DNA of 64,000 nt from NCBI GenBank assembly GCA_963827585.1, contig CAWHCK010000013.1, forward strand, positions 157,317 to 221,316, written 5' to 3'. The notes below the pieces were generated by a model. It was not told the DNA's origin. It searched no databases and saw only the letters and a program-made list of their open reading frames with translations. Positions 19,251 through 26,861 of this stretch are shown piece by piece (position 1 is the first letter of the stretch; the number at the start of each line of letters is the position of its first letter). Origin of the DNA: VAZQ01 sp963827585 (GTDB lineage Bacteria > Pseudomonadota > Alphaproteobacteria > Rhizobiales > Xanthobacteraceae). The translations under genes and the position numbers were made by a program.

Positions 19251-20336
19251 TCACCAAAGCGGTTTCCACATCTCGGGCGGCTGTGCCGGCGGCGTGAACC
19301 AGCGCGTTCCCACCGGTTGATCGGGCACATAGGCGTCGAACCCGCTCACGCCATTCTGACGAACGTAGCCTTGGTCGATTCCGCGCAACTCCTCATCCTC
19401 GGCAAGGCCGCGAAGCTCGTCATCCTCGGCGAAGCCTCGCAGCTCTTCGTCCTCGGCGAAACCGCGGAGTTCCTCGTCCTCGCCGAAACCGCGAAGCTCT
19501 TCCTCTTGTGCAAGGCCGCGCAGCTCCTCGTCCTCACCCACGCCGCGAATATCCTCGTCCTCGGCGAGACCGCGGAGCTCGTCGTCTTCGGCGAAACCGC
19601 CCAAATCTTCGTCTTCCGCTAGTCCCTGGACTTGGTAGAGCGTGCCGTCGGGAGACTGGTAGAGCGCGCCGAGTCCGTTGTGACCGAGAATGCCAGCCCG
19701 CTGGGCGAACGGAGTTGCCGCGCGCACGCCGGCGGCCACCGCCGGCCCCACGCCAGGCACAAAGGACGCCGCGGTCTGCACGAGCGGCATCGCCCGTCGC
19801 GCAACGCTCCGCAGCCGCCGGCGCAACCCGCGCCAGAAGCCGATAGGGCTGCCCAGTCCGTCTACGCCCTGGACCCATTGATAGAGCTTTCCATCCGGAC
19901 CTTGGCGCACTTCGTTTGGTTGCCCGATTCCCATCACCTGGGTCAGTTCGTCTTGGCCAAGACCCCGCAGCTCCTCGTCTTCGGCAAATCCCTGCATTTG
20001 ATAGAGCGTGCCGTCGGGAGACTGATAGAGCGCGCCGAGTCCGTTGTGACCGAGAATGCCAGCCCGCTGGGCGAACGGAGTTGCCGCGCGCACGCGGGCG
20101 GCCACCGCCGGCCCCACGCCAGGCACAAAGGACGCCGCGGTCTGCACGAGCGGCATCGCCCGTCGCACAACGCTGCGCAGCCGCCGGCGCAACCCTCGCC
20201 ACAAGCCGATGGGGTTGCCCAGTCCGTCCACGCCCTGGACCCATTGGTAGAGCCTGCCGTCCGGGCCCTCGCGCACCTCGCCGTACCGGCCGATGCCCAT
20301 CACTTGCGTCAGCTCATCTTCGCCTAGGTACCTCAT
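19251..20336 (-). CDS. Array protein built from tandem duplications ('DGTLYQ' and 9-residue acidic repeats)
   Basis: An intact 361-residue protein starting at the Met at 20336 (MRYLGEDELTQVMG). Residues 5-117 and 127-239 are near-identical copies. Each holds GPDGRLYQWVQG or GPDGKLYQWVQG, a basic stretch (LWRGLRRRLRSVVRRAM), a hydrophobic Gly/Ala helix (VQTAASFVPGVGPAVAA), and SPDGTLYQ. Residues 240-320 are nine 9-residue repeats of the type AEDEELRGF, with a tenth at 118-126. The C-terminus is Pro/Trp-rich (TRWFTPPAQPPEMWKPLW). There is no signal peptide. The amphipathic helices could contact membrane; the rest looks structural. It stays open although its neighbours are frameshifted. I recognise no family. 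Confidence 0.75.
   Translation of the reverse strand: MRYLGEDELTQVMGIGRYGEVREGPDGRLYQWVQGVDGLGNPIGLWRGLRRRLRSVVRRAMPLVQTAASFVPGVGPAVAARVRAATPFAQRAGILGHNGLGALYQSPDGTLYQMQGFAEDEELRGLGQDELTQVMGIGQPNEVRQGPDGKLYQWVQGVDGLGSPIGFWRGLRRRLRSVARRAMPLVQTAASFVPGVGPAVAAGVRAATPFAQRAGILGHNGLGALYQSPDGTLYQVQGLAEDEDLGGFAEDDELRGLAEDEDIRGVGEDEELRGLAQEEELRGFGEDEELRGFAEDEELRGFAEDDELRGLAEDEELRGIDQGYVRQNGVSGFDAYVPDQPVGTRWFTPPAQPPEMWKPLW
19377..19619 (-). repeat. Nine tandem 27-base units encoding 9-residue acidic repeats
   Basis: Nine successive in-frame 27-base units encode variants of AEDEELRGF (A/G, E/Q, D/E, E/D, variable last residue). Unit length is exactly conserved and no base is lost, so the reading frame is under selection or the array is young. 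It is a coding minisatellite, not CRISPR. Confidence 0.88.
19620..20324 (-). repeat. Tandem 339-base duplication inside the repeat protein gene
   Basis: Bases 19986-20324 and 19620-19958 encode the two near-identical 113-residue modules, separated by the 27 bases of a single acidic repeat unit. Differences are few (for example RYGEVRE against QPNEVRQ), so the duplication is recent or under homogenisation. Confidence 0.85.
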
Positions 20337-20382
20337 CGTGGTTCTCCGCTGCTTGTGGGTGAGCACTGCCGTAGGGAATTCG

Positions 20383-20976
20383 TCACTGCGCGTCACGTTC
20401 CAGGTAACCGTCGACAATCGCCCATAAATGACACGGTCCCGCCCCGGCCAACCTTGTCGGCGTTGCAGCATCGCCCGGAACGCCCCGCGGGAAGAGCATT
20501 TCGATTCGGAAGTTCTGCTGCGGGTCGATAGTCACCGGCTCGGCGAAGCGGAACGTCGCCATCGGATCCGGTTCGCCGTGATTGGCGACCGTTGAGGTGA
20601 CGAGGCTAACGCCGCTGACGCCGGCGCCTGACGGGAACAGATAAGTCGGGGCTTCCACCATGATCTTTTCGCCGACCAGTAGCGTCGTGACCGAGTTGTA
20701 GATCAGGTCTGATAGGTCGTCAGCCTTGAGTCCCCGACGTCACCACGCGCAGCGCGCGTGCCTCGAATCGGTTCTGGCTCGGCAGAACCCCCGATGCCTG
20801 CAGATTTGTCTCCAGCTTCGTCTTGTTCTGGATGTCAACGAAGAAGCGAATCATCCATGAATGGTCATTTGGCTCCTGAATGTTGGTACCGTGCCTGTGG
20901 GAGGGGGCGGCGGCACCACGAAAGCGTCGTACAGCGGCATGTGCAGCTTTTCCTTGATGCCCGTTACCTTTGCCAT
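20383..20976 (-). pseudogene. Coat-like beta-rich protein of the array (two frameshifts)
   Basis: The ATG at 20976 follows a perfect AGGAGG site (MAKVTGIKEKLHMPLYDAFV, then a Pro run). After a frame change near 20890 the protein reads EPNDHSWMIRFFVDIQNKTK, LETNLQASGVLPSQNRFEAR and ALRVVTSG. After a second change near 20735 it reads LIYNSVTTLLVGEKIMVEAP, ATFRFAEPVTIDPQQNFRIE, MLFPRG and HLWAIVDGYLERDAQ. The net length of 198 codons is in phase, so the two changes compensate. Repeated short beta strands, a Pro-rich lead and a hydrophobic 'DGYL' end resemble single jelly-roll virion or particle proteins. That resemblance is by eye and uncertain. Confidence 0.6.
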
Positions 20977-21033
20977 CGTGTCCTCCTGTTCTGAATTCCC
21001 CGGATCGCTCACACTCGCATCAGGATCACCTAC

Positions 21034-21273
21034 TCATCGTCGGTATCTGCGCAAGCTTGATCTCCCCCGGCCCATGATCTCGTGAAACGTTCCATCGTCG
21101 CCAAGAAAGAAGCGATGCGGTGGATCGTTCTCCGCCAACCCCTCGATGCGATAGAGCGTGTTATCGTCGCCGAGGAGATAGGCCGCGCCGTTGCGCAGAC
21201 CAGGGTTCACGATCATCAGCTCATCAAGGCCCAACCGTCTGCTCCTGCTCATAGCCACCGCAATCTCCTTCAA
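21034..21273 (-). CDS. Small array protein with 'DDNTLYRIEG' repeats
   Basis: 79 residues, starting at 21273 with an ATG that overlaps the upstream stop (ATGA). A basic N-terminus is followed by LGLDELMIVNPGLRNG, LLGDDNTLYRIEGLAEN and FLGDDGTFHEIMG. The DD(N/G)T(L/F)(Y/H).I/M.G motif occurs twice and matches the SPDGTLYQ motif of the repeat protein at 19251-20336, and the lead-in GLDELMIVNPG resembles its GEDELTQVMG. The two are therefore probably divergent members of one module family. Function unknown. Confidence 0.72.
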   Translation of the reverse strand: MKEIAVAMSRSRRLGLDELMIVNPGLRNGAAYLLGDDNTLYRIEGLAENDPPHRFFLGDDGTFHEIMGRGRSSLRRYRR

Positions 21274-21626
21274 CCCTCAATGCCGCGAGCGCCGACCCGG
21301 TAGCTGCCGCCGACGATGTAGAGCTGCGTCCCCTCGACATTGCTCACCAAATGCGGCGGATCCTCCATGAGGTGGATGTAGGTGCGCAGCCGCCGGCCAG
21401 GCTCTCCCTTGTTCGAACGATAGATCAGTCCCGCGAGCGGCCCGAGTTCGACCACGACGGGCGGCATTAATCGCCGGTGCTTCACCTTGATCGCTTGTGA
21501 TGCACCAAAGCCGTTGAAACGCCGATAGAGCGCTGTGGCATTGGATACGAAATTGCGCGCCGATCCAGCGCTACATCCGCAACTGCAGCCCGACACCTGT
21601 CCTGCCGTAGTCGAGGCTGCGCTCAT
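21270..21626 (-). CDS. Small array protein ending 'GTQLYIVGGSYRVGARGIEG'
   Basis: 118 residues, starting at 21626 with ATG overlapping the preceding stop (ATGA). A Cys-rich N-terminus (SGCSCGCSAG) precedes a basic middle (AIKVKHRRLMPPVVVELGPL) and the segment RTYIHLMEDPPHLVSNVEG. The C-terminus is a beta strand pair ending in GIEG. The ELGPLAGLIYRSNKGEPG segment looks like a strand-turn element. There is no signal peptide or membrane segment. I think I have seen related C-termini in uncharacterised proteins of other bacteria, but I cannot name a family. It is coupled to both neighbours. Confidence 0.72.
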   Translation of the reverse strand: MSAASTTAGQVSGCSCGCSAGSARNFVSNATALYRRFNGFGASQAIKVKHRRLMPPVVVELGPLAGLIYRSNKGEPGRRLRTYIHLMEDPPHLVSNVEGTQLYIVGGSYRVGARGIEG

Positions 21627-22051
21627 CGTGCGCCTCTCTTGCCTGCGGCTCTGACATGGACAGGCCGAAGTGGCCGCACGGCCACTGGACGCAACGGACG
21701 CACAACCACAGGGCGGAAAGGGCGCGGCGCGCCTGAAGAAACAACGACAGTCTGAGGCACGACGGGGGAAACAATGATCGGCGGCAAAGCGGAAGCGGGG
21801 AAGATCCCCCATTGTTGCAGGAGCTGCTGCAACCGCTGCGTCGTGCGGGGACGCGGACGGGCCGCAAGGCCCTGTCGCCAGATGCGCTGCAACACATTGC
21901 GCAGCCAACGGCTGCGATGGAGCAGGCCCCGCTGTCGCAACAGATCCCACATCGACTTGATGCGCGCGTCCCGCGGCGCAATTGCTTCGCCCTGAATGGC
22001 TCCGATCAGCTGCGTGAGCCAGTCAGGCGCCTGTCCATCCCACAACTGCAT
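21623..22051 (-). CDS. Proline/arginine-rich array protein
   Basis: 142 residues with an N-terminal Trp-containing helical part (MQLWDGQAPDWLTQLIGAIQ, RSRWLRNVLQRIWRQGLAAR, LQQLLQQWGIFP). The C-terminal tail is made of imperfect RPLRPV repeats (positions about 110-135), basic and extended. The start lies 10 bases after the transglutaminase gene, and its stop overlaps the next start. No family is recognised. The helix-plus-basic-tail design could suit nucleic acid or polyanion binding, which is inference only. Confidence 0.7.
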   Translation of the reverse strand: MQLWDGQAPDWLTQLIGAIQGEAIAPRDARIKSMWDLLRQRGLLHRSRWLRNVLQRIWRQGLAARPRPRTTQRLQQLLQQWGIFPASALPPIIVSPVVPQTVVVSSGAPRPFRPVVVRPLRPVAVRPLRPVHVRAAGKRGAR

Positions 22052-22061
22052 GACATGCTGC

Positions 22062-22646
22062 CTACCTCTTCAACCGAATGGTTTTCTTGACCACTCCGGA
22101 CGGGGCCCAGCCCATGGGAAACCGCATGGTTGCATCGAGCGGCAACCAGCGTCCGTGGTGGAAAACCTCGAGATAGATGTGCGTGAAGAGATGAGGACGA
22201 AGCGGATCGGGGCCAGTGATCACGAGGCGCACCGGATGCCCGATTGCCTCCAACATCGAGCCGAGCAGGATGGCCATATCGTCGCAGTCGCCAGCGCGCA
22301 GATCGAGCATTCGCCGTGCGGCATGAAGCACCTCAACTCTTAATGGATCCTTCGTATAGCGGACGCGTTGCTGAACGAATTGGAACAGCGCGTTAATTTC
22401 ACCGAGATAGTCCTTTGGACGCACACCGCGCTCGATCAAGATGTCGATCGCCTTTTGCCGCACATAGAAATCCTTGCTGCCGAAGCGGATCAAGTTGGCG
22501 ATGTGCTCGACCGTGCTTGCCGTCCCGGGATAACCCTTCGGGATGTAACCCAGATAGATCGACGGCACCGTCAACGGCGGCGCGAGATACCGCTGGCGAG
22601 CGCGCGCGGGCCGGCCGGACTGGCTCGCATGCAGGTCATTTCGCAT
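22062..22646 (-). CDS. Transglutaminase-like cysteine protease-fold protein
   Basis: The Met at 22646 (MRNDLHASQSGRPARARQRY) gives 194 residues. This start avoids an unlikely extension through the DUF3467 gene, which it overlaps by 11 bases. The transglutaminase-like core shows the catalytic Cys in DLRAGDCDDMAILLGSMLEA, the His in HLFTHIYLEVFHHGRWLP and the Asp in LDATMRFPMGW, in the usual Cys-His-Asp order. Members act as proteases or crosslinking enzymes, often on bacterial surface polymers. There is no signal peptide, so it may act in the cytoplasm on neighbours' products. It is the second gene after the sigma-54 promoter. Confidence 0.88.
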   Translation of the reverse strand: MRNDLHASQSGRPARARQRYLAPPLTVPSIYLGYIPKGYPGTASTVEHIANLIRFGSKDFYVRQKAIDILIERGVRPKDYLGEINALFQFVQQRVRYTKDPLRVEVLHAARRMLDLRAGDCDDMAILLGSMLEAIGHPVRLVITGPDPLRPHLFTHIYLEVFHHGRWLPLDATMRFPMGWAPSGVVKKTIRLKR

Positions 22647-22908
22647 CTTGCTGATGCTCCCCGTCCGCCGGGATGGGGCCGTAATCGCTCTCGTAACTCT
22701 GGATCGCGTCGTGAAAGGCCTCAAGGAACGCCTTGGCATAGGCAGGGCTGGTAATGATGCGGGTATGGAATTGCGGCTCGCGCCCTTCCCTGTGCGACTG
22801 ACCGAAGTCGAAGAGGAATTCGAAAGCATTGCGGCCAATCTTGAGGTAGTTCGCATATCGACCCACCAGTCGCTCGGCGTCCCCGCATTCACCGTTCGCA
22901 GCAGCCAT
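22636..22908 (-). CDS. DUF3467-like protein
   Basis: 90 residues matching the DUF3467 pattern from memory: YANYLKIGRNAFEFLFDFGQ, then FHTRIITSPAYAKAFLEAFH and IQSYESDYGPIP. The family is small and uncharacterised, often found with secretion or virulence-like clusters. It is the first gene downstream of the predicted sigma-54 promoter, with a leader of about 70 bases, and its 3' end overlaps the transglutaminase-like gene. A weak GGAAT site precedes the ATG. Confidence 0.8.
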   Translation of the reverse strand: MAAANGECGDAERLVGRYANYLKIGRNAFEFLFDFGQSHREGREPQFHTRIITSPAYAKAFLEAFHDAIQSYESDYGPIPADGEHQQDAK

Positions 22909-22987
22909 TGCTATTCCATCGATGTCGTCCGCTTGCGGCCCGCCCTCGCCGCAAGGATGTCGCCACCCAAAGATCCTGCAAAAGGCG

Positions 22988-23005
22988 TGGCAAATGCCGT
23001 GCCAA
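22988..23005 (-). promoter_or_regulatory. Sigma-54 (-24/-12) promoter of the array
   Basis: The minus strand reads TTGGCACGGCATTTGCCA, matching the RpoN consensus TGGCAC-N5-TTGC exactly (TGGCAC at 23004-22999, TTGC at 22993-22990). Predicted transcription starts near 22978, about 70 bases before the DUF3467 start. An NtrC-type activator gene lies immediately upstream on the same strand, which is the usual arrangement. Confidence 0.85.
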
Positions 23006-23102
23006 ACGACCAGTTCGAGCGCGCGGTCGGGGCAAGTCCCCGAAAAATAAGGTCAACTCGAAACGCCGAGTTTCGGCACGGCAGGTCGCGAACACGTCGA
23101 GC

Positions 23103-23119
23103 GTCACGAGAAACGTGAC
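23103..23119. promoter_or_regulatory. Inverted repeat, candidate activator enhancer site
   Basis: Perfect inverted repeat GTCACG-AGAAA-CGTGAC, centred about 130 bases upstream of the predicted sigma-54 start. That distance is typical of bacterial enhancer-binding proteins. A related palindromic stretch, TGTTACACATGTGACA, lies at 23221-23236 at the end of the activator gene and could be a second site. Confidence 0.6.
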
Positions 23120-23222
23120 ACTTCGAGCATCATCGTGGTCAGGACTGGATTATTGAATTGTTCGGTTCACGCATTCACCCCGAACAAAACGGCGGTTGTA
23201 ACGCCCCCCTGTCTCAAGGCTG

Positions 23223-24606
23223 TTACACATGTGACACGGGCGTGCGCGGCGCGGGCTCCTGCATGCCGTGGCGCGAGATGTGGTACTTCGCGGTCTTTCG
23301 ATAGAGTGTCATACGAGACCAGTGAAGCTTCTGCGCGGCTTTACTCATATTCCAATTCGTAGCGACGAGAGCGGCAATAAGACGATCGCGCTCGTTTTGA
23401 GGAGTCTTTTCAATCGCCATTAACCGATCTCGGACATGCTGCGGCAAATCGGCAACGGAAATTCGTCGAGAAGTAAGATCGATGTACGTCGCCTCTATGA
23501 CGTTCCGCAACTCGCGCACGTTTCCAGGCCAGCCGTAACGGAGAAAGGCGTCAAGAAGATCCGCCTCAAAGCCGTCAACGTCGCGGCAGAAACGCGCATT
23601 CATCTCGCGACGGAAGTGATCCGCCAACAGAATAATATTGTCCTTGCGGTCTCGGAGAGGTGGCAGCTAAATCCGGGCGACGTTGACCCGGAAATACAGG
23701 TCCTTTCTGAACGTTCCATCGGCAACCGACCGCTCAATGTCCTTATTCGTAGCTGCTATGATCCGAATATCCACGGGAACTGTTTCCTGACCGCCGATGC
23801 GGCAAACCTTCCTCGAATTCTATTGCTCTCAAGAGTTTCGCCTGCACATATTAACTCATCTCCCCAATCTCATCGAAGAAGACCGTGCCTCTGTCCGCCT
23901 GCTTGAGGTGGCCCTCCTTTCGCGCAAGCGCGCCGGTAAACGCCCCTTTTTCATGGCCAAAGAGTTCGCTTTCAAAGAGGGTGTCTGGAATGGCGGCGCA
24001 GTTGACGCAGACGAACGCCTGCTTTCTTCTCGGACTGTTCGCATGGATCAGCTGGGCTGCAAGTTCCTTTCCGGTCCCAGTCTCGCCGGTGATGAGGACG
24101 CTGATGTCGGTTCGAGCGACCTTGATAAGGTGCTCCGTCACCGCGCGGATGGCTGAGCTTCCTCCGATAATGTATCGAGCGGTGTCAACGTCCGGATCGC
24201 TGGCAGTTCGGTCGCGCGACACGCAATAGCGCGATAAGGCAAGATGCCGCTGTACACTTGCTCGAATTTCCTCCCACGGCCACGGAGGGCTAAAGTAGTC
24301 GTCAACTCCAACTTTCAGAGCCGCGATTGCTAGCGCCTCGGAGCTCTTCTGGACGAGAAGAATGATGGGAAGTGTTCTCTCCCTTGAGCGGATTAAGTGC
24401 GCAACCGAAAGCCCATCCGGCGGGTCCTCCCAAAGGGAGGAGAGGATTACGACTTGTGGGTGATGACGCGAAATCATCGAAACAACGTCTGCTATACGAC
24501 ATGCTTCGACAAGTGAAAGGGCCTGATCTGGAAAGAGCCTTCTGACCTCTATCCTTAGGCTAGTGTCTGCGATCGCGATTAACACCTTGGCCGATACGCT
24601 ATGCAT
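23223..24606 (-). pseudogene. NtrC-like sigma-54 activator with degenerate receiver (two nonsense codons, one frameshift)
   Basis: The start at 24606 follows GGGAGGT (MHSVSAKVLIAIADTSLRIE). The receiver-like domain (1-120) lacks the phospho-acceptor: the strand reads VVILSSLWED, with Ser where Asp is expected. The AAA+ domain is well preserved: Walker A GETGTGKE, the sigma-54 contact loop GAFTGA, Walker B TVFFDEIGEM, and then sensor regions. A TAA follows EMS (near 23852), a frameshift lies at about 23812, and a TAG interrupts VNVARI before LPPLRDR. After that, WPGNVRELRNVIEATYIDL and the Fis-type HTH (NWNMSKAAQKLHWSRMTLYR) run to the end. It would have driven the promoter at 23.0 kb. Confidence 0.85.
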
Positions 24607-24721
24607 TGCGACCTCCCGGGACCTTGATCCTGCGGGCAACAGAGGCGACGCGACTTCTGCCTCGGACAGTCTGCATGATGTTACCTCCCGAGCCCTCCTG
24701 TGCGATCTGAACGTTGCATCG

Positions 24722-25390
24722 TGTATCGGGATGGACGATCAGCGCATCGGGCCTTTGCCGGGCAAGCGAAGCGAACGCGCCATCAATCTCGCTTTCGTTG
24801 GTGGCTTTCAGTTTTGGAGCCGCAGGCCGAGCGCTTGCGTTGCCGCCTGCGTATCTCGCAAGGCGTCCTCGGCCGTAGCGTTACTCACGAGAAAGGCGAG
24901 GGTCGTGGCCTTGGGCACCATCTCGCGCAACAGCTCTAACCGTTTCGCTCCTAAAGTGGCGTTGAAGAAGCTCACGCCGGTCACATTGCAACCTGGGCGA
25001 TTTGAAGCTCGGGACGAATTTCTGGACAACCGGATCGCTAGGCGTCAGGAGGACGATCGGTATCGTGGTCGTGGCTGCCATCGCGGGAAGCACACTGCCA
25101 CTGCTGGCGACGATGGCAGCGACCTGACGGCGAACAAGATCGGCGGCCAGTGCCGAGAGTCGGTCGTTCCTGCCCTCCGCCCAGCGGTATTCGAGCGCCG
25201 CATTTTGACCCTCGACAAAGCCGGTCTCCTTCAAGCCTTGGTGGAAGCCGGCGATAAAATGCAGGCTGCCCTCACGCGACCCCGCGTTTAGCAGTCCCAC
25301 AACTGGCATCGCCGGCTGCTGCGCACGCGCCGCGAGCGGCCACGCGATGACCGCGCCGCCGAGCAGCGTGATGAATTCGCGTCGTTTCAT
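24722..25390 (-). pseudogene. ABC_sub_bind-family binding protein, N-terminal part with frameshifts
   Basis: The minus-strand start at 25390 reads MKRREFITLLGGAVIAWPLA, the classic twin-arginine-like signal of this family, then PVVGLLNAGSREGSLHFIAG and VAAIVASSGSVLPAMAATTT. A frameshift follows VVQKFVPS. The next frame has GCNVTGVSFFNATLGAKRLE and a stop after GLRLQN, and the family sequence continues to RPDALIVHPDT near 24722, where it ends. The C-terminal half is missing. It flanks the array on the right, as a different paralogue's C-terminal half flanks it on the left. Confidence 0.8.
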
Positions 25391-25604
25391 CGGATCACCT
25401 CGCGGCAGGCCAGGAGGTCCTGAATCGAGGTGGGCGCGGTCGGCGCCTCGGACCGATAGGATAGCACACCTCAGCACCGCAGGAGAATGTTGCGCTGCGG
25501 GATTTCAATCCGGCCTATGACCGCTCAGGGTCCAAAACCAGTAAAGCTCGGGACGAGCAAATGCTTTCCGGTTTGCACCGAAAGCGGACCTCAGATCTGC
25601 GCGT

Positions 25605-26861
25605 CTATGACTCCGCGCCTGCACGTCCTGGCGCTTCCGGAAACTTCTTTTCTTCCGGCGGCTTAATGTGACGGAACGAAAACAGCAGCGCCAGGTCGTA
25701 GGCGATTTTCAACACGCCGCAGATCACGAACGGCAATCCGGCAAACGAGGTCGAGAGCAGCGCGCCGGACAGCGCCGGGCTGATCGATGAGGCGAGGCTG
25801 CGCGGAACCGCGGTCACGCTCGCGGCCGCGGTCCGCTCGGCGGGTGTGACCACGGCCATCACGTAGGAGGTGCGCGTCGGCACGTCCATCTGCGACAGCG
25901 CCGAGCGCACCAGCAGCAGCGCGAGGACGACCGCGAGATTGGGCGAGAAGGCCGCGAGAATGAGGCAGAGGCTCGACGGTATGTGCGTGAAGACCATGGT
26001 GTTGACGAGGCCGAAGCGCTGCCCCAGCCGTGCGGCGATCGGGTAGGAAAACGCGGTGAGAACATTCGACCAGAAGAAGAAGACGCTTGCAGCGGCGAGC
26101 GACAGATCGAAGCGTTCGAACAGCCAGAGCGCCACGAGCGACTGGACGGCGAAACCGCCCGCGAAGGAATCGAGGCTGAACAAGGCGGCGAGCTTGTAGA
26201 CCGTCCCGCGCGAGGGACCGAGCGCCGCGGTGCGACCCTCTGTTTTCATCGTCTTGGCATGCGGCAAGTACGAATAAGAGAGGGCGCCGAGCAGTCCCAG
26301 CCCGCCATAGACGTAGAACATGGCTTGCAGCGCGCCGATCTTTCCGATCCCGAATTGGGCGAGCAGGTCCGGGGCGCCGGCGACGAGCGCGCCGGCCGCG
26401 ATGGACAGCGCGCCGATCAGGCTATAGCGCGCGAACACGCGCGTGCGATCCTCGTCCGAGGCCCGCTGCGCGAGCGCCGCTTGCTCGAGCGGGACATGAA
26501 TGCCGATGTCGCCGGTGGTGGGGTTCATCGTGCCGATGAAGGCGATGGCGACGATGAAGACGAGATGCTGGGAGCTTGGAAACGCGATCCCGGTCACGAC
26601 CATGAGGAACGCGCAGCCCAGAAGAAGCGTGCGCAAGTCGTAGCGTGGGGCCAGGAAGCCGATCGTAAGCGTCATCGCGGCCGAGCCGAGCAGCGCCGCG
26701 GTCGCCACGAGTCCGATCTGGAACGGGTCGAACCCGAGCTCGATCAAGTAGGCCGGCAGGATGATGGCAGCGAATCCGTCGCCGAAGCCGCGCGCTGCGC
26801 GCGCGGCGTAGAGATGGAAGACGTCCGATTTTTCTTTCACGCTTAGACCTTCGAGGATCAA
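25605..26861 (-). CDS. Major facilitator superfamily transporter
   Basis: 418 residues with about 12 hydrophobic segments, including AIILPAYLIELGFDPFQIGL, ALLGSAAMTLTIGFLAPRYD and FIGTMNPTTGDIGIHVPLEQ. The loop after TM2 carries FLAPRYDLRTLLLG in place of a canonical GxLADRxGRR. The DVPTRTSYVMAVVTPAERTA and SLASSISPALSGAL segments recall the MFS group annotated as drug or metal exporters in chromate clusters. The start overlaps the stop of the preceding LamG-like gene, so they are co-translated. The substrate is unknown. Confidence 0.88.
   Translation of the reverse strand: MILEGLSVKEKSDVFHLYAARAARGFGDGFAAIILPAYLIELGFDPFQIGLVATAALLGSAAMTLTIGFLAPRYDLRTLLLGCAFLMVVTGIAFPSSQHLVFIVAIAFIGTMNPTTGDIGIHVPLEQAALAQRASDEDRTRVFARYSLIGALSIAAGALVAGAPDLLAQFGIGKIGALQAMFYVYGGLGLLGALSYSYLPHAKTMKTEGRTAALGPSRGTVYKLAALFSLDSFAGGFAVQSLVALWLFERFDLSLAAASVFFFWSNVLTAFSYPIAARLGQRFGLVNTMVFTHIPSSLCLILAAFSPNLAVVLALLLVRSALSQMDVPTRTSYVMAVVTPAERTAAASVTAVPRSLASSISPALSGALLSTSFAGLPFVICGVLKIAYDLALLFSFRHIKPPEEKKFPEAPGRAGAES

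Noticed and set aside
19377..19619. CRISPR-like regular 27-base repeats
   Set aside because: Units are contiguous with no spacers, vary at third positions and encode an in-frame peptide repeat; no cas genes nearby.
9871..24606. Contractile injection system or tailocin
   Set aside because: No sheath, tube, baseplate, spike or AAA+ ATPase gene is visible on either strand. Only fibre-like ends and hydrolases are present.
9125..25390. Idea that the array was inserted into one ABC_sub_bind gene, its halves now flanking it
   Set aside because: The left C-terminal and right N-terminal remnants overlap by about 75 residues (LLPTAGKVALLFNPR against MVPKATTLAFLVSNA), with clearly different sequence, so they are two paralogues.
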